Shown: positions 36,601 to 48,290 of the stretch, in pieces
Layout of the letters: each line of letters opens with the position of its first letter
Position numbering within the stretch: position 1 is the stretch's first letter
From: Malachius bipustulatus
Lineage: Eukaryota > Arthropoda > Insecta > Coleoptera > Melyridae
Assembly (NCBI GenBank): GCA_910589415.1
Contig: OU342630.1
Span: 73,404,186 to 73,468,185 of the forward strand
Length of the DNA stretch: 64,000 nt
Direction: 5' to 3'
Translations under genes and position numbers: made by a program
The notes under the pieces: generated by a model
Told to the model about the DNA's origin: nothing
What the model saw: the letters and a program-made list of their open reading frames with translations, nothing else
The model's database searches: none

Positions 36601-37790
36601 CTACCCGACACTCCTTGTTGGTAGGTTGAAGTGGAGGCCCTAGGTTGATAAGACGATGCCGATGAGAATGGTCTATGTTGGTAGGAGGTGGTTTTAGGCT
36701 TATAAGTTGGTTTCAGTTCTCTACCCGTGCGAAGTTGATTTTTCATGTCCTTGAACTTTTCCGAGAAGTCCTTCCCACATAAATAGGTATCAGGCTTGCT
36801 CTCTTTAACGATTTTCCTTACTGATACGTTTAATTGCGATTCAATATGGTATTTTCTATTGGTAGTAAGCATATGGAAGGCGTCACATAATATTTTTCCA
36901 GCATCAATAAGACCTGGTAACATAGCATTCTTTATTTCTGTTTCCACGGAGTTCTCCGTCAAAAACTTATTTAAAGTCCCGACCATGGCGGAAATTCCGA
37001 TTCCGATCTGATGTTGAATTTGTGAAACATACTTATCCTCTTTTCTGTGTGAATCATCCAACGAAACCTCAATTTCTGGGTTTAACTTCGGTGCATTCAA
37101 AAGGTCTATATTTTTAGGAACGTTGTATTTTTTCCCTAACAATTCTTTTTCAGCCTTCTCAAGTCCAAGAGTAAGATATTTACTCCATCTATCAGCAATG
37201 ACTTGCTGAACTTCCGGACCAAAAATCAATTGGGTACCTTGTGGCTCTTCGCCTAGAAGCCGAAGCACTTCTTCAGATACTACGGGGGTCTCAACTGGGA
37301 CTGGCACCTTGTCCAAAGAGCCAGAACTATTTGCGATCGATCTTGCTTCATCACCGATTCTCCGTAAATCTTCTTCTTCTGAAGTGACGTCACCTTAAAT
37401 CGATGTCGAATTAATATGATCCACTTACCTCCGTGAGTATAAAATAGAAAGGAAAAAAGGTAATAATAACCCTCACGATTTCTCATAGGTTTAACAGTTT
37501 TACCTATAATTGTTATAATACGTACATAGGTACGTACTACCCTTCTCAATAATCATCAATTCACTAAACTTCTAGCTTTAACAGTTTTAGCTAGGAACTA
37601 ATCACATAGGTTTAACAGTTTTACCTACGAATAGTTTTATAACAATACCAACACAAACTTGCTACGTACCAGAAGTACTAGAAGCACTAGAAGTTGAACT
37701 ATCATTGTCTAACCTCTCCAGTTCTTCTAATAATTTCCTTCTTTTCCTTTTCAATAGTTGTTTTTCCCTATTACTTTTTCTTTTAGGCAT
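36483..37790 (-). CDS. DIRS gag-like protein, split by a 291-nt intron
   Basis: Exon 1, 37790-37670: ATG, then a Lys/Arg-rich start (MPKRKSN, LKRKRRKLLEELERL) and a Ser/Thr/Asp-rich end, closing in phase 1 at G|GTACGT. Exon 2, 37378-36483: after a TTCAG acceptor it resumes in frame with EEEDLRRIGDEA and runs to TAG, giving 338 residues. The middle part (LLGEEP, DRWSKYLTLGL, KYNVPKN, NAPKLNPEI) resembles DIRS gag proteins from memory. The C terminus is basic and rich in Ser, Tyr and Gln. Without splicing, the 3' part lacks an ATG and an in-frame TAA lies upstream, so the intron makes sense of both pieces. Role: RNA binding and particle formation (family inference). Confidence 0.8.
37379..37669 (-). 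other. putative gag intron with internal repeats
   Basis: 291 nt. It holds three copies of a ~20-bp unit, TTTAACAGTTTTACCTA-like (near 37489, 37573 and 37609). A second strong donor-like GGAG|GTAAGT lies at about 37427, which could allow alternative splicing. Confidence 0.6.
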
Positions 37791-37867
37791 TTTTAATAAT
37801 AATTATTTCTCACTTTATCTTCTGAAAATATGCACGATGTTGCTCGTATAAAGCACAATAGTGTAAT

Positions 37868-37994
37868 GATTAATCAGAGGCCTGGACGAGATAACGGTGG
37901 AATAAGACAAAAAAAAAAAAAAAAAAAAAATCTGTAAAAAAGTGCTCGATAAAGAACAAGTAGTGGAACTACGTGTGTCAATCTGTCGGGGCGA
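37868..37994. repeat. DIRS terminal inverted repeat (5' side)
   Basis: Complement of 32863-33000. The outer bases to 38009 are unique to this end and recur inverted in the internal region. Confidence 0.9.
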
Positions 37995-38009
37995 ACATCG
38001 AAATACAAT

Positions 38010-38752
38010 AACACTCAGATATCATCAAATTTACATCTAACACGTACACGGAAAGCGACATATTAATTACCTTAATGGCAAAATTGCAATTATTAAGGGC
38101 ATTTTCATATAAATGACTTATTACTATACTTACTTATTACTCACTTATTTACTAATATTAAATTCACTCATTGAAAACTTACAAGAATCGCTCTTTCTTA
38201 AATATTTAATTAAATTATGATATTTTTATCGAATTAAATGGTTTCATTACCAGGCAACGTCGATTAATGCAAAAGTCTACCAGTTTGACAATTCAAATTC
38301 AATATTGATCAACGTTCCGACATTATTTTATTTTAAGTTATAAACGTATTGCATGTAAAAGGTAATATAGGAAATACGTGTAAAAAATATTTCAACAATA
38401 CTTTGAAAATGTTTCAATGGAATGAAAATTCAAACCTACTGTGCATTTTTTAAGGAAACTATCTTTGAGCTTTTAACCCAGAATGACTTGGACCCTTAAT
38501 AATATTCACTGTAGTGGTAGTGTTTTCCCTATGTTAGTTACCTTTTCTATGCAACACATGGTATAATTACGTTTTTAACGTTCTAACACAGGGATTTTCT
38601 TCTCACAAAAAAATTGTATATTATACACACGAAAAAAGTACGATTCTAGCTCTTGATGTGTTTGACAGAATCAATATCGGAATTAATATCTACTGGATCA
38701 AGCTTCTGTAACTTTGCGAATCAAAGGATCAGAAATCTGCATCGTATAGGTG
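38010..38752. other. unassigned AT-rich spacer
   Basis: Nothing recognised. The left part directly follows the DIRS end. Confidence 0.55.
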
Positions 38753-39957
38753 CAGGGTGTCTCATATAACTTGTCCCTGTACCTTATTAGGGAACCTCAA
38801 GGTGATACGAAAAAAAATTTTAAGTAAATTTTGTTTGAAAAAATTTAAAATGACAGGTCCTATACATATTACATCGGCTCATTCGGAAGTACTTTAAAAG
38901 ACGAATAAACATGTCAAAACATAAAATGGATATCATTCTTGTGTGTCCATGCAATTCGAACTTTGTTTTTAAAAAATCTATAAACAATGTATAATGTGCA
39001 ATCTGATGTATTTATTTCAAACGACCAATGGTTTCCATGACAATGACAGCTCATATTCGTAAATAAATATATTTTGACAGTTGACTTGTTGAGCTGTTAT
39101 GCCACTTAACTCATTGTCTTGGGAACCATTTGTTTCCAATTTGAACCCAATTTTTTATAATGATTTTTAATGAAAAAAAAAACTTTAATTAAATAAAAAC
39201 AGATATTTCAATATTTTTCAATAATAGATATTTCAATAATTTGGGGTTTAAAATAATTTCGAATGAGCTCTTGTAATAAAGGGCCAGTTATTTGAAAAAA
39301 TGAAAGGAAATAACCACTTTTCAAAACGTGGCAACACTCCTTCGTGATTACACATTTCACATTTTTAGTTCAAAAAAATTAAAGAAGACTAACTTGAAAA
39401 TCTTTTGGTGAAAGCGGCGTCAAGAAATGTCAGATAGATATTTTTACTAGTGTTATTTTAGAAGCTGATAGAGAATCGTAAAATAAGTACTTTTCCCGTA
39501 AAATACTTTTCAGAAAGGCATAATAACGTAGTCTTCAATTAATTGGTGTTTGTTTTCTATATTACAAAATTTGAACAATAAAAATTATTAGGTATAGTCT
39601 GTACACTGAGTGTTGTCTGTTGTGATAACTAAGGATACATCATCTCGTTATGTTTCTTACTCCTTCTATTGCATTGCATAGTCAATCGAGTTAAACTGGG
39701 ACGTATTGTCAGAAATACGTTTGAATCGTCAGCAATTCTAAAAATATGAGCGAGAATGAAAATATGATAGATACGCTTAGATTGATACGATAAGATTGTC
39801 GTCCAGCTCATCGGCTACTGTCAGTTGACAGTGACAGCTCTAAATATACTAATGAGGTTGGTTATTTGAAACGTTTTTAATACAAAATTAGCAGAATTAC
39901 CTGTGATATTGTACGATGTGATAAACTACGAGTAACTTATTAATTGCGTGAATGCCT

Positions 39958-40158
39958 AAAAAACAATTGCCTTGTGCCTTGAAAAATAACGGACATAATT
40001 CTCGCAACGAACTACAAAAAATTACACAAAATGCCTGGGAAACGATTGAACTACCTAGGACGTGGTCTTGTGTGGTTAAATTGCTAGGATATTTTACTGC
40101 AGAAAAAGAAAACGGAGGTGTTATGCTTTCTTTCAAACGCCAACCATGCTATTTCTAA
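39958..40158 (+). pseudogene. possible fragment of a transposon DNA-binding region
   Basis: 67 codons (39952-39957 add an upstream AT-rich start; first ATG near 39952). The stretch LLGYFTAEKENGGV recalls helix-turn-helix segments near the N terminus of some insect DDE transposases (memory, unchecked). It breaks off abruptly. Confidence 0.25.
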
Positions 40159-40969
40159 TCATAATTATAACAATTCACACGCCACTGACACGAACTGCAA
40201 TACCACATCTGGTTCGACTTAGAAATAAATGTCTGAATCAAATCGAATTAAATGAAATTGTTTAGCCAGAATCAGGGTGGCATGACAATTGACAACGGAC
40301 AACACTCAGTGGACAGAGCATAGGTATTTACCTATAGTGTTTTCAGCTACTGAAAAATGTTTACCCTACAATACCTCGGAAACGATATCTAAGATCAAAA
40401 TTTAGAGAAAAAAAAAATCTTTACAAATTGGAACGTAGAATCTAAAAATATGATCACCTAGCAAAAATATCTAGAGGCGTGGAATATTGAAGCGAGATGG
40501 CGGGATTAATGGGGGCAACCACCAAATATCTACGTCGCTGAATAGTTTTGGAAAAAGTTATTACCAATAAGAGGTTTCTTGTAAGAAATCTCCAGAGAAT
40601 CCAACGCTGGATGATTGAGATCTATGTAAGTTCATGGGCGTAGAAGTTGTTGAGCGAAAAAGAGATCATAGATCCTGTATCTACGTCACTCCATGAAAAT
40701 TTTTACCGGTGTTTTTCTTAATTTTGTTTGCTTTAAATTATAATAAATGACATCTTGGAATAAAATTATAAGGCACAAGTTATGAGGCGAAGACTAAAAA
40801 TAATTTTTTTCTACACCCTGTATCCTTTGTTCTAAGCTTTTATCTATGGGAGCAGGAATATGTTTATTTCTTAAAACAGGTTTATATAAACTTGATGCTA
40901 CAAAAAACTGACTCATCCTGTATAGGTCGTCGTTTTAAAAAAAATGTAACTTATCGCCCATACCCTATA

Positions 40970-41660
40970 CAGGGTGTTCTACAAGCTCTATGACAAACTT
41001 TGACAGATGGTAGGTTGCTTGATTTTAAACATATTTTTTTCAATAAACATGGGTCCTATTCGTTTTTGTTTAGAAGTTACAAGCATTCTTAGAACACGAC
41101 CTTTTAGAGTTTATTGATGACGTGCAACTCAATATTATTCAAAATATGTGGTATCAGCATGACGGTGCACCACCACATAGAGGAAGACAAGTTGCTGCTT
41201 GGCTAAATGAACATTTCCCGAATAAATGGATAGGTCAAGGAGGTCCAATATCATGGCCACCTCGTTCTCCCGATCTGAATTTTTATTTATGGGGACACAT
41301 GAAGCAGCTGGTCTACCATGTTGAAATCGCTACCCATCAGCAGTTACTTGAAAGAATTCAAGATGCAGCTAACCAAATAAGAAATGATCCAAATCTCATT
41401 CTTCGAGTGACCGAATCTTTAGTTCGTCGATGTGAGGCTTGCATTCAAGCTGAGGGTGGACATTTCGAACAATTTTTATAGTCTTAAGTTTTGTAATTAT
41501 CATTTAATTTAAATTTTTATTGTTGATTGTTAATAAAGGTTAAATGCTTGTAACTTCTAAACAAAAACGAATCGGACCCATGTTTATTAAAAAAAATATG
41601 TTTAAAATCAAGCAACCTACTATCTGTCAAAGTTTGTCATAGAGCTTGTAGAACACCCTG
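40970..41660. mobile_element. 691-bp Tc1/mariner-like deletion derivative
   Basis: Inverted repeats of about 120 bp begin CAGGGTGTTCTACAAGCTC and are flanked by TA (40968-40969, 41661-41662). The interior retains only the 3' part of a transposase gene. It is nested in the 38753-41811 element. Confidence 0.88.
41122..41481 (+). pseudogene. Tc1/mariner-like (DDE) transposase, C-terminal part
   Basis: About 119 codons. QHDGAPPHRGRQVAAWL carries the second catalytic Asp, and SWPPRSPDLNFYLWG the third, with 36 residues between. The tail (LVRRCEACIQAEGGHFEQ) is typical of the group. The N-terminal DNA-binding part and first Asp are deleted, so it cannot be active. Open to its natural stop. Confidence 0.85.
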
Positions 41661-41811
41661 TATATTATAAAACGTCGGCCATTTTGAAATTATTATATGA
41701 TAAAAACAGGTCTCATTATCCGAAAGAACATTTATTTAACTTGAAAAAAAATTCGTACTTACCACCTTTAGGTTTTTTAATAAGGTACAGACAAGTTATA
41801 TGAGACATCGC

Positions 41812-43195
41812 ATGACAAACCCTCAAAAACAGACATTCCCGACAAAAGACGAATCCTAGACCGGGTGGTCATTTATCCTTTTATTGTTTATTTTTTCCGT
41901 TCATTATTTTCTGTCCTGCTACTTACCTGCTCAATCAAACCAGTTTTGAAAAAAAATTTAAAAAGGATGTATGTTGCATGTGACCACCACGAGATAAAAA
42001 ATAAAAAAATAATCTTATTAAATGTATAATATTGCACAATTAAGCATATTATAAGTTTATGTACAATAAGTTTACAAAAATAGATGTACCTGTGCCTGAA
42101 AGCAGAAGATTCCAGTTACTGTAATGAAAGGAAAAAATGAAAAATCCATCATTAGCGATGAATATCTCGGGAATAGTTTTTGAGGGCTTGTGTGGCTATG
42201 ATTTATTTACCGATTCTGAAAGTTACTAACATATAACAAATTTGACCGAAAACTAAGTTCCCTAAAAACTCTGTGGGGTCCTTTTCTATGATTTCTCAGT
42301 AGTGATATAAACTTTGAAAATGTATTTTTGAGATCATAAGACTTAGCTGGCAGTTAGTCCTACCAAAATTAATGACAAAACTTACCTTTTACTTTGATAT
42401 TAGAACGATCTCTTTTTGTTTCAAATTAATACATTTACAGATCGTCACCTAAGGATTGAGAGTATCCGGGATAATATATAGATACAGCTAGTCAAAATAC
42501 GTATATTGGATTGAAGGGCTAAGAAACGGTGCTGCCAAAGTATTCTTCAAGACTGATATAATGAAACGAAGTAAGGTATAATACTTACCTGCAATTCAGT
42601 TACTTTGTATGTCGTTGTTCATTGCGCATTTCGGTATAAATAGGTAAGTACTGTATTATTTACAAATTAATAGGAGTCTTGCATTTCTGGAAGGTTGAGC
42701 AGAATAAAATTAAAACCACGTACAAGAGACATTTATATCTATAACTATTTATATAGGTGAATATTGTGGCAATCTTTAAACTGTTTTTTTTTCTAAGATG
42801 TGGGTATTGTCCAGACTTGGGTGTGGCTGCCCTGATTTTATATAGTTTTGCCATTTCCTGGGCCCAACAAACTTTAAGCTAAAAAATGAAAGAAAAGCGA
42901 GCCAAGTCCCATTGAGGGATGATCGTGGAAAAAACTTATGGTTTGCAACTGAAGATTTTTTGAATGATAATGACCCTATTATCCTCCTTCACAGAATTAA
43001 AGTTAGTAGTTTCATTTCAAAATTTCATTTAAATAAGATTATCCTACGTCAATATACTATCTTAAGAGAAATATTGACCTTGTTCTACAATCATCGCCAA
43101 GGCCGACACCCAAAAATAATTCCTAATAATTTTTTATAGGTAGATATTGTTACTATATATCCTATTGAATATTGCCCAATTGTCTTGCCAGGGCC
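41812..43195. other. unassigned spacer
   Basis: AT-rich with short frames (e.g. minus 42854-42660, plus 42912-43139) that show no recognisable motif. Confidence 0.45.
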
Positions 43196-44364
43196 TAGAA
43201 GGATGATGGCTATGAGTTTTTGAATTCCTATTCCGGATTTTCAGTTCTTCTTTTCAATTTTCGGCTGCAAAAAACTTCCCCAGCATGCGTCCGGACCCAA
43301 GAAAGGTGATTATAAATTTTTTAATTTCACAATCGAGTCCTGCTGTTAAAATGTCTTTTAACAGCTAATTCAAATTTTTTATCATAAATAGGAACTATAT
43401 TTACTGGTCGGAATTCTTCACTGTTGCTAGGATTCTCTTTCTTCTCTATTGAAATGATTGTGATTGTTGTGGATTTTCTTCAGTTAGCCGGGAAATTCCC
43501 TGCCTGCATTGCATTATTAACAACCTGTAAAAAATCCACGTCCTATGATTTAAATTAAATCGCTCTCAAATCACCAAGCCGTAAAATTTTGAAGCTGTTC
43601 AGTTTGCATCCATGTTTCAAAACATTGTTTAATATCAAATTGAAATTAGGGTCTCTGTTACAACTGTTTGTTATTACCTCTATACAGGATATCAAATAGG
43701 CATTAATAAACGTTTCTGCTATTTCGGCTTCCTCTTTGATTAGGCTGTCATCAAACATAATCTTTTTTTATTCCTTGTCTATTATTTGTTCTCAGTATTT
43801 CTTTCAAGGCCTTCCACATTTCGGTTGGGTTTCCCTTCTGGTCATCTATCTGTTTTGCGAAGCAGTGCTTTCTAATAAGATACGTTACTTGATTTCTTTG
43901 ATGTTTGTAGTCATCCCAGTCTCTATTTGTTCCGGTGTATATGGCTTTTTTATATGCCCTGTCTCTAATATTTATTGCCTCTTGGATATCGGGACACCAC
44001 CATTTTCTTGCCGCCCATGCTGTTCTTATCTCAATCTCTTTCAATGGAGCATGTTTATACAATGTCTTGACAATGGCTTGGTCAATTTTTCTGAGAGTTT
44101 GTTTGGCAATATGTTTGTATTTATACTTTTCGATAGCCAATCTTCATCAAGCAAATCAAATTGAAAGTCCAGTTCTTTGAAGCCTTTGGAGCTTCTTACA
44201 GTTCTTTTTTTAGTGGAATACTTATAGAAATCAGTTAAATTGTTATAATGGCATGATCTGCTATGAACTGTAGGTATATCTTTATCATTTATTGTTACTA
44301 ATAAGTCTATAATGGTTTTTGAGTCTTTATTGGTTATACGGGTATATGTCTTGACGACTACCAT
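43196..44364 (-). pseudogene. decayed Jockey-type LINE polymerase fragment
   Basis: On the minus strand the end of the endonuclease domain is visible (TRITNKDSKTIIDLLV, then HSRSCHYN). The linker follows (YKHAPLKEIEIRTAW, KWWCPDIQEAI, RDRAYKKA), and then the first RT block (EEFRPVNIVPIYDKKFE near 43400). Frameshifts and stops separate these. The 5' side stops at a mariner-like element (44369) and the 3' side fades at about 43200, before the YADD core. Non-functional. Confidence 0.75.
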
Positions 44365-44368
44365 GATA

Positions 44369-44804
44369 CAGGGTCTGTCAAAATGAGATATCTATTTTCA
44401 AAGTTAAAATAAGATAAGAGCGTTATTCAAATGCTCAACGTTCCAAATTCAAAAAAATTTTCCTGGTCGTATCATTTATAAACTTGGAGAGCGAAATGGT
44501 CACCAGCTTGTGATCTTTTTTATGAGATTACCCAAAATCAAAAGTATTTTCTCGACCGCGAACTTTGGAACAACTACTAAAACATAAGATTTGGGCCGAT
44601 ATTTATGCAATCCCAGTAGAAATGTTGGAGCGGGTGATGCAAAACTTTCACGCTAAGCTTCAAGAGTGCCAGCAGCGAGAGGAGGTGATGCAATATTGAA
44701 AAAAAAAGTTTACTTAACAAACTGTTGTTTGCTTTTTGAATAGAACTTTAAACAATAATTAAAAAACTTAATTTTAAATAGATACCTCATTCCGCCGTAA
44801 CCTG
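44369..44804 (+). mobile_element. 436-bp mariner-like remnant
   Basis: Ends CAGGGTCTGTCAAAATGAG and its diverged complement, with TA on both sides. Inside, near 44450-44700, a broken plus-strand frame gives WADIYAIPVEMLERVMQNF followed by LQECQQREE, the C-terminal tail of mariner-like transposases. Catalytic parts are deleted or unreadable. Confidence 0.78.
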
Positions 44805-46212
44805 TATAAATAATAATAATATAAATAAGATTATAAGTCATGGTCAATCATGGACAACAAAGTATGTTACAAATTTTCTATACCTAAGAAGATTTTTTTA
44901 TAAAAAATAATATTCTTTAGGTATTTTGCACTATGCAGTCTTTATTCTGAATGTATAGGCAACTTATAATTCAAGACGTATTATTTAAATATAATCTATC
45001 CATTCTGTTTAGTTCAGATGCGATTTTCCTTTTCACACACGGGTTGTGTGAATGATTCAATGATATATTTCTTGCAACATTACCTTTTCATGCCTACTTA
45101 AATAGTACAAAAATAAAACTAATAAAAAATTGTTTAGAAATTGACTTTAATTAGGTATTGTTATTTATTATTAAGGATGCAAGAAGATGGATTTAGCAAC
45201 AACAGCAGTTAAAATTTTTAAACCAATTTTTAAGCAACTCTGAGCTGTCCTAGCCGTCCATGCTCTTTAAATATATTATTATCTCCCCAAGAATTGACCA
45301 ACAACTGTGATGAAGTTCTTCTGAAACAATGGCCTGTATGGCGTCAAAAATTAAGAAATATTCGGAGACTTTTCTCTTGTACTAGGTTGTAGGGCTAACT
45401 GTGCTGGCTTATAATAGTATGAACTTTTATGTAATGAATAAACTAATTTTCTCAGTTAATATTTGTAGAATTAAAAAAAAGCAAAGTCTGTCGATTTTGT
45501 ATTATTAAACAACCCCCTTCGAGTGACAGTTCCAACCCTTAAATTGTTAATTGGCAAGTATAGGGGCTTGCATGTGATACATCATTTGAAAGTCTCTCAT
45601 TCTGTATACAAAAAATTATATTTCAAAATTTATTGCAAAAATTAACATTAAAAATAAATTAAAGTCATCTGACGCTACAACTCTGCACTTAATAAGCAAT
45701 ATCGTTTAATCCTTGATGTTGTAAAGAATTTAAAACTATGAATTAGTGTAGAAGACGTTCAAACTGCTTGACTTGAAAGGCTTGGCAAGGTCCCGATCTT
45801 AAATAAAAAATTTTTCTTATGTTTTTTTTTTGGAAAAATAAATAAAATAGAAAAAAAAAATTGGAAAAATGTCGATAGGCATAGCATCATAGCATTGTAG
45901 TCGGTGGTGGCGGGAAAATGTGCCATTCTGAGTAAATTATGAGATTTCGTCATCAGTGGCCGCTCCTGATATGAAATCTTAGAAAACACAAGTTTCTCCT
46001 TGTTGCCTCTCCGAAATGGCGTTTATAGTAATGTAAGTTACTGCCGAGGTTACTGCCAACAATTCTGATCGAGGATTATAAGTTGAAGATGTTTTTGAGT
46101 TATTACACTAAGCCGACGAAGAAACGCGTTGCATGGCAGAGGGGAGCAGAAATCCATCCCAGCGAAGACCGAAAACGAGCAAGCAGTCGACGATGAGAGA
46201 AGTATTATTATT
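44805..46212. other. unassigned AT-rich spacer
   Basis: No gene recognised. The GC-richer 46080-46200 could be a LINE scrap, but I cannot show it. Confidence 0.45.
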
Positions 46213-47029
46213 CGTCACCTTAAAACAGAACTAGCCCAAGTCCAAAAACTACATTTTTCAGGAAACGTTTTTTTTTCTCTAGCTGCTTTAATAACACACA
46301 TATTTTAATATAAATTTGTACAAGTATTTTAAATGTGCACAGTTTCAATTACAACATGAATTAAATATGAAACGTATAAGTTAAAGAAAAAAGATAGACG
46401 TAGAATATTTTTTAAACCGGTAAGTATTCTTTCTCCAAGTAAGTCCATTTTCTGGACTTAGGTTAGTTATGTGTTTTGGACATAGTTTACTTCTGAGAGT
46501 TCATTTTATTAGCTTACGATCCAAACTCTCAATGTTTGCTTAGCAATAAAAGCCGCAAAGCTTCTATTTGTTCCAAAAACAGTATATCCTTGAAGGATTA
46601 TCTTGCAGTTAGAGCTAAATGGGCATTGATCGTAAAAAACAAATAGTTTTTCTAAATGAGGAAGCAGAATTAACCCAAGTCCACAATTTGTTGGACATAG
46701 GATGTTATTTGAAAGCAGAACTAGTATAAGTCCTAACACAACACTAACATAGGTTACCTTATGGTAATATGCATAGTTCTGCATTGAAAATTATTTACTG
46801 GAGCATTGACATAGGTTCTTTCTCGCTAACTCAGGATAGTTCTGCACTAAAAATTTGAGCACCCTTGGACATAGGCTTATTTCTAATTTACCGTATACAT
46901 GATAAATAGAATCATTAGGACTTAGATTAGTTCTGCATTCGATCGGCGACACCTTACTCTCTATTGTTTTGTATAAAAAACTCATTTTTGGCAAAAATGG
47001 ACTTAGGCTAGTTCTGTTTTAAGGTGACG
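46213..47029. mobile_element. 817-bp element with inverted ends and internal motif array
   Basis: Ends CGTCACCTTAAAACAGAACT and its complement, with a near-match 7-bp flank (TATTATT / TATTACT). Inside, the core GGACWTAGGYTAGTTCTG and its complement recur irregularly about every 60-100 bp (near 46450, 46480, 46675, 46705, 46735, 46810, 46863, 46918 and 47000). No transposase; the minus frames here are repeat translations. Confidence 0.7.
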
Positions 47030-48210
47030 TATTACTTCTAGGGTAGGTTCAAAGCCCTTGTACTGAAGCTTGCGCTTATTGTACCCGTTTGGATAATTAG
47101 CTCATCAGTCCTGTCTCCCGAAAGTATTTCAGATGAGAGAAGTAAGAAATAATATTGCCTCAGAAGTAAAAAGAGAAGCAAACCGGATAAGATGAGGGAA
47201 GGCGGGAAGTTAAGAAATTGCTCGGCCACATCTGCCCTGCAGAATTTGGTGGGGGTACTCAAACCATTGAAGTCCTGCAGGATTGCCAAATTCTCCGAAA
47301 CAGGAACTCAGCCAGTCATAGCTGCTGGCACTCTCAAATTCTCGGGGAGGGGGCCTTCCGCAGAAGAAGTGCAAAGAAGCGAACTATTTGAACGGTGGGA
47401 GGAAAAGAGTCTAACCATTCGTCATATATCTACTCTCTATGTCGGAACGTTCGAAGAGGCTACGCATCAACAGAATTATATCTTTAGAGAGGAAGGAGAA
47501 AAGAAGAGCCCTTGAAAAGAGGGAAGTTGGAGAGCGATTATGGGAAGAACGCGCTGGAAGGCAACTGACCCCGAGAATCAAAGAGTGCTGCCAACCCAAA
47601 AGCGTGACGCAGTGCACAGCACTCTCAGCAACAACAAAGGGTATCAATCAAGAAGTTGTGGGTTGTGGGTTGTGGGTTACCAGATGGCAAGATCAACGAA
47701 GGGGATACAACAGTGCGTTGACACTTGGTGGCTGAGCTGAGATGGTTGATGGTAAATCTTGATTTGGAGATCATCTTCCATAATTCAGGAATCACAGAGA
47801 ACCGGGCTCGATCCTGATAACGATCATGAAAGAGGTGTCAGCTATAGCTTTGTGATATTCGAGAATAATTCGTGAAAAACAATAACTATAAAATGGCTTT
47901 AATTGTCTTGCTTTAAAAATTATAATAATAATTATTATTGCTATTTTTAGTTTTAATTGCTCAGCTAGAAATTTTAAAAACTCACATATATTATAACAGC
48001 AAATAATATAAATGCTCTATTTAAACCTGAAAGAGAGTCGCTAGCTTACAATGATACCTCTACTACTACAATTGAAGCCAATGTGAATAACAATAAATAA
48101 ATAAGATTCTCTCACAATAATTTACATTATTATATTGTGAATACCTTTATGGAAAATGATATACAGTTAACTTTCTTCAGAAAAAATCGCTTCAAGGCTA
48201 ATTCTGAAAG
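47030..48210. other. unassigned region with overlapping frames
   Basis: Less AT-rich up to 47740, with several overlapping open frames of 66-107 codons on both strands. None has a motif I can name. It includes three GTGGGTT repeats at 47655-47680. Possibly a mobile-element relic. From 47750 on it is AT-rich and featureless. Confidence 0.3.
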
Positions 48211-48290
48211 ATGATTTCTACGTCGGCATTCTTATTGTGGTTTATATTTCCTGTATTTATAAACTGCCATGCAGTGAAGAATTGCCGCAG
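48211..48290 (+). CDS. possible first exon of a secreted protein (signal peptide)
   Basis: ATG at 48211 opens a 26-codon frame of classic signal-peptide shape: a short polar start (MISTS), an uninterrupted hydrophobic core (FLLWFIFPVF) and a likely cleavage site after NCHA. It ends at a strong donor, CGCAG|GTGAGC, in phase 2. Too short to be found by ORF length. I could not find the following exons, so the product is unknown. Small secreted insect proteins such as odorant-binding proteins often start this way, but nothing here proves that. Confidence 0.35.

Larger units (their letters stand above)
32809..38009 (-). mobile_element. full-length DIRS-type tyrosine-recombinase retrotransposon
   Basis: About 5.2 kb, transcribed on the minus strand. 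It has the features expected of DIRS elements: inverted terminal repeats instead of LTRs, an internal complementary region that copies the joined outer ends, and gag, RT/RNase H and tyrosine recombinase frames, the last two overlapping. No target duplication is apparent, as expected for recombinase-mediated insertion. All three frames are open, so it may be young and possibly autonomous. The ends are inferred from the internal junction sequence (TATAAGAAC on one side, AAATACAA on the other). Order along the element: right ITR, gag, RT-RH, YR, poly-T spacer, internal region, left ITR. Confidence 0.93.
38753..41811. mobile_element. ~3-kb element with ~90-bp inverted ends, hosting a nested element
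   Basis: The left end CAGGGTGTCTCATATAACTT, continuing through GTACCTTATTA, is mirrored at 41770-41811 (TAATAAGGTACAGACAAGTT, then ATATGAGACATC). Pairing extends inward about 90 bp. The interior holds a possible coding fragment (39958-40158) and a complete nested element (40970-41660). No intact transposase. Confidence 0.6.

Noticed and set aside
47192..47740. Several overlapping 66-107-codon frames
   Set aside because: They compete on both strands and show no motif; likely composition-driven in a slightly GC-richer patch.
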